Below, one piece after another: positions 15,211-27,260 of a stretch of 64,000 bases of DNA; within the stretch, counting starts at the first letter, position 1, and every line of letters begins with the position of its first letter. Source of the DNA: Thamnaconus septentrionalis (lineage: Eukaryota > Chordata > Actinopteri > Tetraodontiformes > Monacanthidae). The notes beneath the pieces were generated by a model that made no database searches, was not told where the DNA came from, and saw nothing but the letters and a program-made list of their open reading frames with translations. Both the position numbers and the translations under genes were made by a program. The DNA lies in assembly GCA_009823395.1 (NCBI GenBank), contig CM020513.1, forward strand, positions 22,155,001-22,219,000, in the 5' to 3' direction.

Positions 15211-16699
15211 ATAAAAAAAATAATCAAATCCAAATTGGCTGTAAATAATTGAATGAAAACGTTGAATTTAATAGCAGTTGAACAAAAGCTTTAGAATGTG
15301 TAGTGATCTCTTGCACGGTTCCTCCAAGTGAAATTGTCCCTTTTTGCTTGTCTTTCTGCTTGAGACGAGAAATGCTCCTTTAGCTGAGACAGTGCAACAA
15401 GCTGTCTCTGCTTCCGCATTGTACTTTTGCACTTTCTGCAGTAATCATTGTGTGATGCAGTTTATTTAGGGTCGCGGCCAGGCCTGGGATTCACCTTAAT
15501 CTCTGGGAGGCGGGAAACGACACACTTGCTGCGTACAGATTTAATGTAATTTAGAGAATTGTATAAAAATGTAATGGCGCCCTCAAGTGTACAACCGCCG
15601 CCCGCGGTTGTTGTGCTGGCTCCTGTTGAGGGTCTCCTCATTTACGCTCGAGTGACCCTTGTGTGTTTGTCCACATTTTGAAAAAAACAAAAAAAAAAAA
15701 AGCAATAAAAAAAATGAATGTGTAAATGCGCAACATGAATGTGTTTCGTTTTGTTGTGAATACCTCAAAGTGTATGTTCCCTTTCTAGGGAACTGGTACC
15801 AAGAGGTATAGCACGTGTCTCTTGGAAACGATATTTTTAAAAAATGGCCAAGATGAGCTTTATTGAGCGGGTTTTCTGCTTCATATATTTGCCATATCTT
15901 TCCTTGGAAGTTAAAGAAAAAAGGTTTGTGGAAATGAATGTACTTGTAGGGGAAGATATGAAATGTGCTGCCTGTACATCCTGCAGTCAACGTTTGAAAC
16001 CCGAATTCATCAAACTTTAGAAATGGTTCGAGGGGTTTCACCAAAACGTGTCACCACTTCTAAAAATGGCCACTAGAGGACAGCAGAAGCAAGAAGTTTG
16101 CACTCAGCTAGGAATTTGCAAAGTATAAGACAATCTGCACCTTGACAAATCTGAAATTTTAACCTGTCTTTGCTACATGTGTTATATATATTTTGAAATG
16201 TGTTTATTGTTCCTCTCTTCTTGCGTTAAGATTGCTATAGTTGACAGGATTTTCTTCTTTTTTTCACTGTTGTGTTGACCTGCATTGTAATATTCATTGC
16301 CTCCAATTGATTTTTAGTTTTGTGTTTAGGTTAGGACATGTTCCTGTGTGTCGGCATCATGACTTGCTTTTATGATTGCCGAAGAAGCAGATCGTGAAAA
16401 CCCTTAGATCTCACTAGTACGGGTCCAAAAAATTGAAAAAATTATATATAAAAAAAAATAAATGATGATGGGTCACAGATGAGAAGAGAAGGTCTGTAAT
16501 GTGGAGCATGATATACTGTTGCTGTGGCGATATGTGAGAGACTTTAAATTTTCATTGTGCCCTTTATTCAAAACACAACATAGGTTCTAAAGATGCTTTA
16601 TGCTTTGATCTGCGTTCCATCTAACAACAGCATGATGCTCTGCAGAACCGAGAACTAAAGCCGCTCTGGATATTCTTTTTGTACAAAGAGTTTATTTTC

Positions 16700-16705
16700 A
16701 ATAAA
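16700..16705 (+). promoter_or_regulatory. Candidate distal polyadenylation signal of cry2
   Basis: AATAAA at the end of a 3.2 kb gene-free stretch after the cry2 stop codon. Nearer candidates exist, so this is one of several options. Confidence 0.35.
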
Positions 16706-17579
16706 ATCGCACAAGAAATTGTGGTTTAAATGTGATAAATGTGGTGGCATTTTTTTCACTTGCTTTTGCTTTACGATAGCATTTATATGTCAAAAATGAA
16801 GGCGAATACTTTTTCACCAGAATATAAACATCATGTTTAATTTTATTGCAAAAAAAAAGCCTGTTGGCTCAAAATCTATCGATGAAAGAAATTTTCTTAA
16901 TCTGCCTCCATGATTGGTTGATTTTGGGCTTTTGTGAAGGGGCTCATAGTGTGAATCCAAGCGCAAAAGAAAGACAAAATGAAGGCATCAAAATGGAAAC
17001 AAGCTCTCTGACCTTTTTGAGGCTTCTTGTCAAATTACACGCTTGGGAGAAAAAGGATTAAGCTCTGCAATGACAAAGTTTGTTGTGCTTATCTTTGTAT
17101 AGGAATGAAGGCAACAGTTGTGAGATTGTCTTACTAATATATGTATATATATACATATACATACACGTGTATGAGCACGACCAAGCTTTGCTCACTTTTA
17201 AAAAATGTAATTTTTCTGTTTTTTTATTTCGCTTCCTCCATTTTCGTTCCTATATGAAGTTATTTAAAGAATAAAAAACAAACAAAAATAACAATAAAAA
17301 AACCCTAAAACAGTTCTAAAGGAATCCTGGTAGTATTGCTGTCTGTAGTCAGTAACCCTTCAGTAATCTGCTGTTTCCTGAATGATATTGTCTGTCACTG
17401 TCTAATTGCCCGGCGTGCAGGCTGAAGCAACAAACACTGAGCCCGGTGGAAAATAGCGCCTCTGCTTTGTCAGGTGGCTGATTTTGTTTTGCTGGCTGCT
17501 CGGTGGCTTTTGTCTCTCGGATCACAGTTACTCTGTAATCTCATTTGACAGGAGTACACACGCACACGCACTCAGTGTT

Positions 17580-17757
17580 TATTAGCTTGAGCTCGGAGAG
17601 AAACGCCACAGGCAGATGGGCTGATGATGTCATGCCGTGCTCCTATTGGCTGGCTCCGACTTCCTCCCATCACCCTGCTCCCCTCCCCCGCCCCGCCCCT
17701 CCCTCACCAGATTGCTGTTCCTCTTCTCCCCGCTCTCTCTCTCTCTCTCTCTCTCTC

Positions 17758-17799
<42 letters not shown>

Positions 17800-18232
17800 G
17801 TCCTCCCCTCCCTTGCCTCTGACTCTCCTCTACATTTCACTCTGCTGCTGCCAGGAACGGGGATGATGATGCTGATGCTGCCGCTGGTGACGGTGGCAGT
17901 GATGTGACGCGACGGGCGGGCCGGCCGGCCGGCCAATGGCTGCGGAGGGACGCGCGAGAGGGGGCGGGCTCAGAGCTAAAGCTCACAGCTGATTGAAGCT
18001 GAGAGGACGGAGGAGGATGAGGAGGATGACTAGGAAGGGGAAGGTAGAGGAGGAGGGAGGGTGTGTGTGTGTAGGGTGGGGGGAGACCTTGTCCTAGCTG
18101 AGGCGCTCCTGTGCTGGTTCATTATCAGGGAGGAGGTGGAGAAGGAGGTGTAGGTGGCGCTGCCCCCACCACCACCACCACCCCACCCTCCTCATCCTCG
18201 TCCTCATCCTCGGCCGCTCGACCTGCGCCGAC
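17580..18232 (+). promoter_or_regulatory. mapk8ip1: GC-rich promoter-like region and 5' UTR of mapk8ip1
   Basis: Composition changes sharply to GC-rich with many CpG and GGCCGG units (for example 17905-17970). It holds two CCAAT-type sites (cctattggctgg near 17642 and ccaatggctg near 17933) and runs directly into the mapk8ip1 start codon at 18233. No TATA box is evident. A CpG-type promoter is inferred. Confidence 0.6.
17732..17798. repeat. Compound (CT)n(CA)n microsatellite
   Basis: About 13 CT units pass directly into about 20 CA units inside the mapk8ip1 promoter-like block. Confidence 0.95.
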
Positions 18233-18541
18233 ATGGACAAATATCGACCAAAGAGACCCACCACTCTGGCTCTGTTCCCCAAGCTGCCACAAGCCGGCAC
18301 CCAGGTAGGAAACTGGGAGGCTCCCCCCGGTTTTTTTCATTTCACCATTGGGTTACCACAGTGCTGAGCGTCATGGGTGGATGCTGTGGTCAGGGTGAGG
18401 CTGTCGTGGTATCACACTGACTGCGCTGTGGTTCGTGTCTCCTGCATGGGACAGCGTTGCTTGATGCTTTCATCGGTGCTTGATTGCATTTCATGTGTGT
18501 GTACTGACGTGGCTTACTTCTCAAAATGGTGAAGCAGGAGG

Positions 18542-18576
<35 letters not shown>

Positions 18577-21500
18577 ACTTGAGTGCTTAGGTTTCCTGTT
18601 TGGTGTATTGCAAAGCAAATGGCAGATTTATTTATCCACAGTATTTTTCAAACTCACTAAAATAGCTAATAAATACATAAATACCTCAAAGCTCCAGTTT
18701 AGGTGACCTGGTCAAGGACACATGCCAGGGATGTTGTGGTGATTAGCCCAGATTGGTGCTGGTAAACATAGCATCAAAGCTCTTCTGTCAGATGTAAATT
18801 ATTCACAAAATGGTCAAAGTATAAATTTGATGGACCAACTGTTTGATTTTTTTTTCAGTAAGCCAAAATAAAAGGATGTAGCAAGCGACACCATCAAACA
18901 AAACATGAAGGATTTCCAGTGGTAATAGCACTGCATTAGCATTAGCTGCTCAGGCAGCACTGAGTGATCTTGCTGCCTTAATGGGAGTCGGCATTAGCTG
19001 TAGCACCGGCCCTGGTGTGTCGCTTTAAGTGGGAGCTGCATTCCGTTTGCAGTGCCGGTGGAGATCAGGGTGGTCACGAAATCCTAACCTGCATCTGCCT
19101 ACTTGCCTCCAGTTATCTGTTAGCACGTAAAGGTTCTCTCATGGACCAACCGAATCATTATGTGTTTGACCCACGCCAAAGAATAAAAGGTTTTTCTGGG
19201 CACAAGAGACTAAAGTTCAAAACTCAATTAAGATAAGACAAAAATGTACATGTCTAGAAACATGATGATGTTACACTTACAAAATTAACAATGATCACAA
19301 TCTGCTTTTCTCACCCATCTGAGGAAACATTTGGATGAAAATCCTGGTTTGTCATCCTTAGAGTAGTCGTCATCTTAGTAAAGCACGTTGAGATAAACTG
19401 AACCACCTAGACAAAGTATAATGAATAGAGATAAATAAAACCTGTAATGTTTTACTGCAATGAACAGGCCACCTGTCCAGGGTGAACCCTGCATTTGTCC
19501 AATGGCGGCCGGGATAGGCTCCCGCTAACCCCGCCCTCCCAGAGTGCACGAGGGAGTGGGTGTAGAAAATGGATGGATGGAAGCAATACTTAACTGTAGT
19601 TATGCAATATTACTCGTACCCACCGTTTATCATCATCGGGTAGCATCGTGCCACCACTAGTAGAGCGATTAGCAGCGTGATGAGCCGTGCTAACTGGCTC
19701 TACTAAGCTGTTCTAGTGCCAGCTGGACTCACCACAGGAGCCAGATTAGAACACTTACTGGACTGGCACTAAACTATCTGCTCGTGTCAAAAGTTCAACA
19801 GTGGGCACTTCCGCACGCCACGTGCGTTTATTCACTTGCAGAAGTTTGTAACTGTGTGCTGTAATTCACATTACATGTCTATTGGAGTTTCTGGTTAAAA
19901 CTGAATTTGCAGCCATGTAAGATTATTATCTGAATAGAAACATTATATGTTTTTGCCTCTTTTGGTGCACTAGATAAATGAAATGGAAGCATTGCTCTGG
20001 AGGAATTATCTACACTATGACTGTGTTATGACATGTTATAACACAGTTATGACATCTCACTTTTTTTTTTTTAAAACATTGACCTCTTGGAGTTGTGAGT
20101 ACTGCGTCTCCCTAAATCCTCTGAATTTAACTAGCTGGCTGCGGTTGGTGGTCAACAAATTGCAAATGCGCTGTTTGATTTTAGTGTGTCTTCCTGGGTT
20201 CTCTCTGTTTACTCCAGCTTCAGCCCGCAGTCCAAAGACATGCACCATTAGAATAATGTGCAACTAGAAACTGTCTATAGGTGTGGATGGTTGTTTGTCT
20301 GTCAAGGCTCCGTAATAAAATAAACTGGGGACTCTTCAGGATATCCTCCGACCCAAGACAGCGTGAACTCAGCCGGAACCCAGAGTGCAAGAGAAGATGA
20401 AGATACATACAAACTACACGGATGTATTTATATTGTCGACAATGCACATGCAGGCGTAAGTTAATTAAACACAAACATAAGGCTGTCGGAACATAGGCAT
20501 GACCCACTTTTAACGATCACAATACAACTGCAGGCTTGACAGGAGAGGGAGCTGGTGAGATGTTGTTGCATGTCTTTGTGTTTTAATAGCTGACTTTGCA
20601 GCTCTGTCTCATTCTGTTCTGTCCAGGACTCCATCAACAACAACTCTTTAGGCAAAAAGGAAAGCTGGAAGAAGGACTCGCGCTCTTCCTCACCTCACAT
20701 TTCAGGTATAAACCACAGTGTAAGACAAGAAATGATCTTTACAAAGTTCAGGTATATATCTGGAATACACAAGGACATAATGATTATGATTATCTTCTAG
20801 CTTCTTTTGAGAGAAAACTACTATTGCACTGACATTCATTCAACAGGCTTAAATGTGCGAGTTTGTGACATTTGCATTATGTCCTGTGTGTTGCTAAGTG
20901 GGTTGCAGTGATTTTTCAGAGCTGAAAAGAAGAAAAACCACTGCGATTTTCTCTAGCCTTCGCTGTGTGACCCAATGGCACATTGTTGATAGAACGTGTC
21001 AACATCCAGTGATTGGTTTGTACGTTTTGAAGCTAAATCAGTGGTTCTCCTATTTGTTAAAATACTCTGGATTTGATGCAGCAAGTTCTACCTTGTAGTT
21101 TGCCCAGATATATACAGTACTTATATGTATGTAGAACACTTTGACTTGAGTTTTCACTCAAATCAAATTTCCAGTTAGAATGTGTCATTTGTTTATCAAT
21201 TTTTAAGTGTGATTTGAGTCACGGCTGATTTTTCTTTGTTTTACTTAGATCATCTTTTACATAAAGAATGCAGTGAGTTTGATGCTTGATCCGACCCTTC
21301 AACTCTTCTGTGCACCAACTGCTCGCTGCACTCCGTTAATCTGCCTCTAAGCTTCACCCGTAATCCAAAACTCTACGTTTCCCCCCTGTTTCTTAAGGGG
21401 ATGTGGCACCTGCAGCCAGTCATCCAAAAGCAGAGGACAAAGTCCAGCATGCCGCACGCCGTCCCGCCTCCAAAACGGCCCTGGCCGGCGGCGGTGCCCA

Positions 21501-24500
21501 CAGCAGGGCAAACGGTCCGGCCGCCGCCGCCACCTCGGACACGCACGCTCGAACCCGGGACAAGCAGCTGTCTCGGGCCGCGAACGCACAGCCCTCAACC
21601 ACGCCGAGGAGTCAGAGGAGACCGGCGGCAGCAGGAAGGGGAGCGGCGGCTATGAAGGAGCGGAACCAGAGGGACGCGAGGGGTCGGGATGCTCCGAAGG
21701 AAGACAGGAAAGCGGGACGGCTGTGTGAAGAGTCCAAAGGGAAGGACAAAGACAGGACTGGGCACACGAGGCCGAATGGACTAAAAAGCCACGGGGCCGA
21801 CGGGAAGGGAAAACTATCCGCCAAAGGTGGCAAAAAGGAAGGAGCACTGAGACACAACAATGCAGTAGCCACTCAGGAAGTCTATCTGACGGCCATGGTT
21901 GTTCCGCGGACACCTGTAGCACCGAGAAACCCGGAAAAGACCCAGAACCAAGGTGATGACCCCACCTGAAGACTGCTCACTGCTGGTTTATCGTGAATCC
22001 GTTCCATTTCTCCTTTCCTTGCTTTTCAACACACTAAAAGGTTGAGGGGAAGTGGGTTGGATGAGTTGAGAGTTCTTATTTTTAAAGATGGAATTTGTAG
22101 GACTCAAGTTCACTAATCCACAATACTGCCATTACTTTTCTCTTTTGAAAATACAGCAGTGACATTCATATTAGGGTTTGTCCTCCTGGCTGTTTTCAAG
22201 TAATTGTATTCATTTTATTTTTTGTCCTAATGCTTTTTCAACAAAATTATACACAGAATGAAAAAGGTACTGCAAAATGTACTGAGGTGTGTCATTATAA
22301 GGCGTTTTCTAATTGTTAAAAATTTGAAATGGTATGGTGTACTATATTGCTGGCATTTACTGAACATTCACACCAGCTATCAAATTGCAGTAATACAATA
22401 ATACATAACAATATTCCTTATGAATTTAATTATTTGTTCAAACTCAGCTTAATTCTCTTGTTTACTCAGCATAAGTCAAAATGTGACCAAATTTGACCAA
22501 ATTTGACCAATCACATGACCTTTCAGCTCACTAAATAATTACTCCCTCTATAATGTGTTCAGGTTCTAAGCATTGCTGTGTGAGATGAGGACTTACAGCC
22601 TATGCTGCTGACCAAATAGCCACAGCAGACACGACAGTGACAATGCTCGGCAGTGATGTTATGACCAATTAATAATTCTTAGATGAATTCAGCCATATTG
22701 CCATTCGCTCCAGAGTAACATGTGCAACCTACATAGCAATTCCTCTGGCAGGCAGTAGAACGAGGTGTTAACCTGTCCCGCATCACATACAACTCCCATC
22801 CATCGCCAGCAATCGACATCTCTTCACTGTCCATGTCGTCGTTTTATCCCACAGGCCAAAACCACAATAGGAGCCAGGAGAAGAGCACCGCTCTGTCCAG
22901 GTCCAGCAGTGATGGAGTGTCCAACAGAATGTCCATCAGCTCGGACACAGAGTGCCCGGCGCCGGGGCCGCTGTGTCCCTCTCTACCCCAACAAATCAAC
23001 CCTGACATCACGGAGGAGGAGGGCGAGGGACAGCCGACTCCCAGCGCGCACGTCCAGAGCGGTGGAGCCCGCTGCCCCGAGGACCAGAGAGAGACGGAGA
23101 GGAAGAAGGATGGGGAAGCGGAAGCGGACGCAGGGGAGGGACAGGGCGACGGCGACGCCACGCTGGACGACCCTGTTTCTCAGGGAGAGAGTGCGGCCGC
23201 CGTCCACAGCGACGTCCGAGCGGGGCTGAACTACGACTCGGTCAAATACACGCTGGTGGTTGACGAGAACGCTCAGCTGGAGCTGGTCAGCCTCAAGGAC
23301 TGCTTGCATGGTTACAATGAGCACAACGACGACAGCGATGCAGAAACTGTCTACCAGTCAGCCAATGAAGAGGAGGACCCAGATTATGAGGAGGACAGGA
23401 AGAGAGGAGGGAAAGCCAATAACAAAGGTATGGCTATGAAACCCCCCACCTCAAAAAATATATAAATAAATACATCTTTTGGTCACGCTTTACATCAAGG
23501 TCTATTGTATAATAGATTATGAGTGCCTTTATAAGGCATTATAATACCTTATAAAGGCATCATAAAACATGTCATAAATGTTCATACTCATTTATGACGT
23601 TTAGAAATAATTATAAGTGGTGGACATATGTGTGTTATATGTGTGTATATATGTTATGTGTGTTATAAGCTCATAACTGGTTATAATAAGGTATGTCATT
23701 CAGAACTTGAGTGTCACTTTGCCATGCAGGTATAAAACATTATGAATGATGAGCTTATAAGACATTATATACATTGTCATAAGTTGTCATACGTGATTAT
23801 CAACATTCATGACATGTTTTTATAGTGCCTTATAAAGGCATTATAAATGCATTATACTACAGACCTTCATCAAAATGTTAATTTTGACTAAATTGATTCG
23901 CCGAAGCTTGTATTAATTTCACTGATGTGTTCAGAAAGGCAGTTGGACAATTTCCAAAAAAAAAAAAAAAAGATTATTCATTTATTGGTTGATTTTAAAA
24001 GGTCCAATGTGTAAACTTTGGCTTGATGTGTTATTTTTATATTGGTAAAAACTTAACATACTGCCCATAAACACATTAATAAAAGAGTAGACTGGCTCAT
24101 GGCACCCTGCCATGAGAAGGGTTCTCATATGTATGAGAATATACAAAGACACACGTGATAATAAGTGACAGAGGGGTGCCTTCAGAAACACGCACCGCAC
24201 TTCTGCCTTCTGTTTCAGGCAAAGGCATTTCACCAGTAACACGTGGTCGTACTTTGGATGTAAATAAGCTGTAGTATGCCTGTGGTTGGTGGGACACACC
24301 ACTCACTCTGCACGTCACTGTGCACACCAGACTAATTGTTTCAGTGAACAGCATTATACAAAGGCTTATTTTTGGCAAAAGCTTAGAAGAAGGCTCTGAA
24401 AGGAAGCAAATGACAAACTGTGAAGATGCAAAGCAAGATGGCAGGAGGGCAAATGAGCACTATTATCTCTGTTTCCTGGTTTTACACCTTTAAATTGAAC

Positions 24501-27260
24501 TCTCCTGTGTTTTGCCGCTCTTAGGTAGGAGCGAAGAGGACGAAAAGAAAATAAGGGAGGACGAGGAGATCAAGAGGAGGAAGGAGGAGGATTTAAGAAG
24601 GAGGAGAGAAGAGGAGATCAAGAGGAGGAGGGAAGTTGTTGCTCGGGTCTGGAAGCAGCCAAAAGTCCTCTCAACAACAGCTACAGAGGTGGATGAGTCC
24701 CATCGAGGAAGGCCAGGAACTTCCCAAAGCAGGAAGTTCCTCAACCTGTTCGGCAACAGCGCCAGTCAGTACAGCGCCACTGGTTCGTATTTTCTATTTT
24801 TATTTATTTGTTCAGAGGTTAGTTTGCAGCGTGTGTCAGTAAGGATACATGAGTGTCCCTGTTCCCAAACTTGTCCACGCAATGGCCCCACAAACAGTAT
24901 TAGCTTCTGCTACACATGCATCTTTCTCATCTTCTCTCCATTTGCCTGCGGCCTCTCTACTGCCCCCTGGCGGCCCCACGGTGGTGACCACTGCCCGAAA
25001 GCTCTGCCATGAGGGAGATGATTGACACATTCTCATCATTGCTATACATCGTCAAATGTTTTTAAATGTTGGCTGTTTTTAACATTTCTTATCTTATTCA
25101 CTTTCTTCATGTGAGAAAACTTTGCAAACTGCTGAGCGTAACATTTGTGCTGTCTAACTCAGGCGCTGGGTCCTTTGGGCTTTTTTCCTGCGTTTTGGAC
25201 GGGGTGGAACGGCAACAGAGCCACAGAGCGGTCTACAGGTAGGTCGCCGGACATTACACAAATCGTCATTGTCAAAGACGTGGATTCAACTTGGAATTTT
25301 GTGGTGACCCGTCGCCAGGTTTGTACCCCGCCACGAGGATGAGCTGTGCCTGGAGGCAGACGACCCGGTGCTGATGCTGGTCCAGTCTGAGGACCTGTGG
25401 TGTCAGGGCTACAACATGAGGACTGGCACCATCGGCATATTTCCAGCGTTCTACGTCGTCAAGGTGGCTAAAGAAATGAACCAAGGTGCGCCACACGAAA
25501 ACGTAAAACGGGATAACTTTTTCCTTTATATTTGTGCCATAATCAACATTTTTTTCTTTGATGTCTCAGTCCAAAAAGATGGCTGGACAGAGCAGTTCCT
25601 GGTGCGCTTCCTGGGTTCAGTCCTGGTCCCCATCCACAAAGGCAATGACGTGCTGTGTGCGGCCATGCAGAAGGTGCGTATGTACTCCACTAAATCTCAA
25701 TTTCTCTTCGAAACTGAAAGAAAAACAACAAAACAAAACAAACAAACAAAAAAAACTTCACAACTGTGTTGATACAGTTCATTTATTTTCCATGGAAAAT
25801 CACCACAAGAAACCATTAGATCACATTAGGATTTCATCACGTTCACCGTGTTGCGTAAGTGGAGGGCCGCACCTTTGAAAGCTAATCACTGTGTTGCTCT
25901 GTAAGTGGGGTCAAATCCCTCCTAAGAACATTATGACACAGAGCTCGCCAGCTTTAGGCTCGCTTTATGAAATGGTACATTTGTTCATTTTATTTCATGA
26001 TTTAGACTTTACTCTGCAGCAGGCTTAACTATTGTTTCCAAATGGACGGGATTTGATGGTGTCATAAGCTTCCTGAGATTGTGAACTTATTGCATGAAGG
26101 ATTCTCAATAAGAGGTCTTTGTGTCGCGCCTGGGCCACTGTCACGTGGCAAACAAATAACTCATTCACAACTTGTAGCTTGCAAGTTGTAAACACGTTGA
26201 TGTTGAATGATCAGAGCCGTTCACTTCCGTTATTTGTTATTTATTGTTGTTATTTGATCACAGGTGGCATGTAACAGGCGGGTCGCAGGTCAGCCACCCT
26301 CAGCCTGTGTTCTGGAGGTCAGCGTGAAGGGTGTGAAGATCAGTGTCCAGGACCAGTGTCAGTCTGCTCGCAGGGTTGGTGCACAACTTTGTGCTGTCAT
26401 GTGGTGTGTGTTCAACTTTAAACACATAGAGAAATGTAGGTGAAATTCAAGCTCTGACAATAATTGGTCCTGCTGCCATGGAAGTTTCCTCATGGTTGCT
26501 ATTTATCCCCCATCACACCAATCAACAAGTGCAGTAAAAGATAAAATAAAGAAATATTCTATGACTGCGATGAACTGGCGACTTGTCCAGGGTGTCACCC
26601 TACCTTCGCCCTAAGACAGCTGGGAGAGGCTCCAGCAGACCCCTGTGACCCTGAATTGGAATAAGCGGGTATAGAAGATGGATGAATGAATGAATGAATG
26701 AATATTCTATGATTTTCTTTCATGACATGGAGCACACCAAGTTTCTTTTCTTGCAGGGGGAGCAGTGTTTTAACTTTTTCCAGTTGAAGAACATCTCATT
26801 CTGTGGGTGTCATCCAAAACACAGCAAGTAAGTGCAGCCAATTTTTGTCATCATCAATATCAAAAACGAATTGATCTTTTTTTATTCAAAGAAATTGTTT
26901 TCCTCAAGACGTGTGGCATCATCTACAAAATGCTGCTGACTAACACTGCTCCACCTGCGGCAGGTATTTTGGTTTTATCACCAAGCATCCTGACGAACAA
27001 CGCTTTGCCTGTCATGTGATGATGTCAGATACAACGTTACACCCTCTGGCCGAGAGTGTTGGGTAAGAGTTTTGCGCGGCATTTGCTTCTTGTTCTTTTT
27101 CATATTGCATGTGTTGACCCTAAACTACCATATTTTGTTGTTGTTGTATTTTCTGACAATTCTGTGTCCTCTGTGGTTTCCCTGCAGGACGGCATTCCAG
27201 CAGTTCTACAAAGAACACATCGGTTACTCCTGTCCCACCGAAGACATCTTCATTGAATAA
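18233..27260 (+). CDS. mapk8ip1: JNK-interacting protein 1 (MAPK8IP1/JIP1), form starting at the JNK-binding domain
   Basis: Twelve coding exons: 18233-18304, 20627-20705, 21398-21952, 22855-23427, 24525-24782, 25163-25238, 25319-25485, 25570-25673, 26264-26374, 26757-26827, 26964-27062 and 27188-27260, predicting 745 residues (human 711). The JNK-docking motif [13 protein letters not shown] is at residues 4-16. A long disordered region follows, with conserved [19 protein letters not shown] in exon 4. The SH3 domain is at about 535-595 ([29 protein letters not shown]). The phosphotyrosine-binding domain is at about 602-740 ([22 protein letters not shown]). The C-terminal kinesin-light-chain tip reads [14 protein letters not shown]1 scaffolds the MLK-MKK7-JNK cascade and links cargo to kinesin-1. 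Oddities: the N-terminal segment before the JNK-binding domain in long mammalian forms is missing, and exon 5 carries a duplicated charged helix. Confidence 0.95.
18543..18572. repeat. (GT)n microsatellite in mapk8ip1 intron 1
   Basis: About 15 GT units. Elsewhere intron 1 (18305-20626) contains only LINE relics; no coding sequence is seen. Confidence 0.95.
19456..19580 (+). repeat. L2-like LINE 3' tail
   Basis: The segment from aatgaacaggccacctgtccagg through gggataggctccc to a terminal ggatggatgg matches the tail type also present at 26563-26702. Confidence 0.7.
20195..20400 (+). repeat. L2-like LINE 3' UTR relic
   Basis: ctccagcttcagcccgcagt, ccaaagacatgca and ggtgtggatggttgtttgtct occur in the order typical of teleost L2/Maui-type 3' regions. 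The copy is diverged. Confidence 0.65.
23480..23878. mobile_element. Palindromic MITE in mapk8ip1 intron 4
   Basis: The left end (aaggtctattgtataat through gcctttataaggcattat) and the right end (gccttataaaggcattat through actacagacctt) are imperfect inverted repeats of nearly 50 bp. The interior is AT-rich, with no open frame. Superfamily not assigned. Confidence 0.8.
24000..24310. repeat. Interspersed repeat starting aaaggtccaatgtgtaa
   Basis: The first 50 bases match a second copy beginning at 57274 (aaaggtccagtgtgtaa, tttggcttgat). This is a short interspersed family common in fish introns. Here it lies in mapk8ip1 intron 4, next to the MITE. Confidence 0.6.
26563..26702 (+). repeat. L2-like LINE 3' tail with (ATGA)n end
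   Basis: gcgatgaactggcgacttgt, ccagggtgtcaccct and gaataagcgggtatagaag lead into tandem tgaa units. This is the cleanest of several copies in the window and lies in mapk8ip1 intron 9. Confidence 0.85.

Larger units (their letters stand above)
13512..17579 (+). other. cry2 3' UTR and spacer, no further gene seen
   Basis: Candidate cry2 polyadenylation signals are AATAAA near 13650, 14345 and, best placed in AT-rich sequence, 16700-16705. A long 3' UTR of up to about 3.2 kb is therefore possible. Open frames in this stretch, such as the minus-strand one at 15583-16044, show no family resemblance or splice context and I treat them as chance. Confidence 0.45.

Noticed and set aside
15583..16044. 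153-residue minus-strand open frame after cry2
   Set aside because: Low-complexity Phe/Leu-rich translation of T-rich DNA, with no family resemblance.
18150..18175. REST/NRSE half-site before mapk8ip1
   Set aside because: Only one imperfect half (ggcgctgcccc) is present. The second half needed for a real element is missing.
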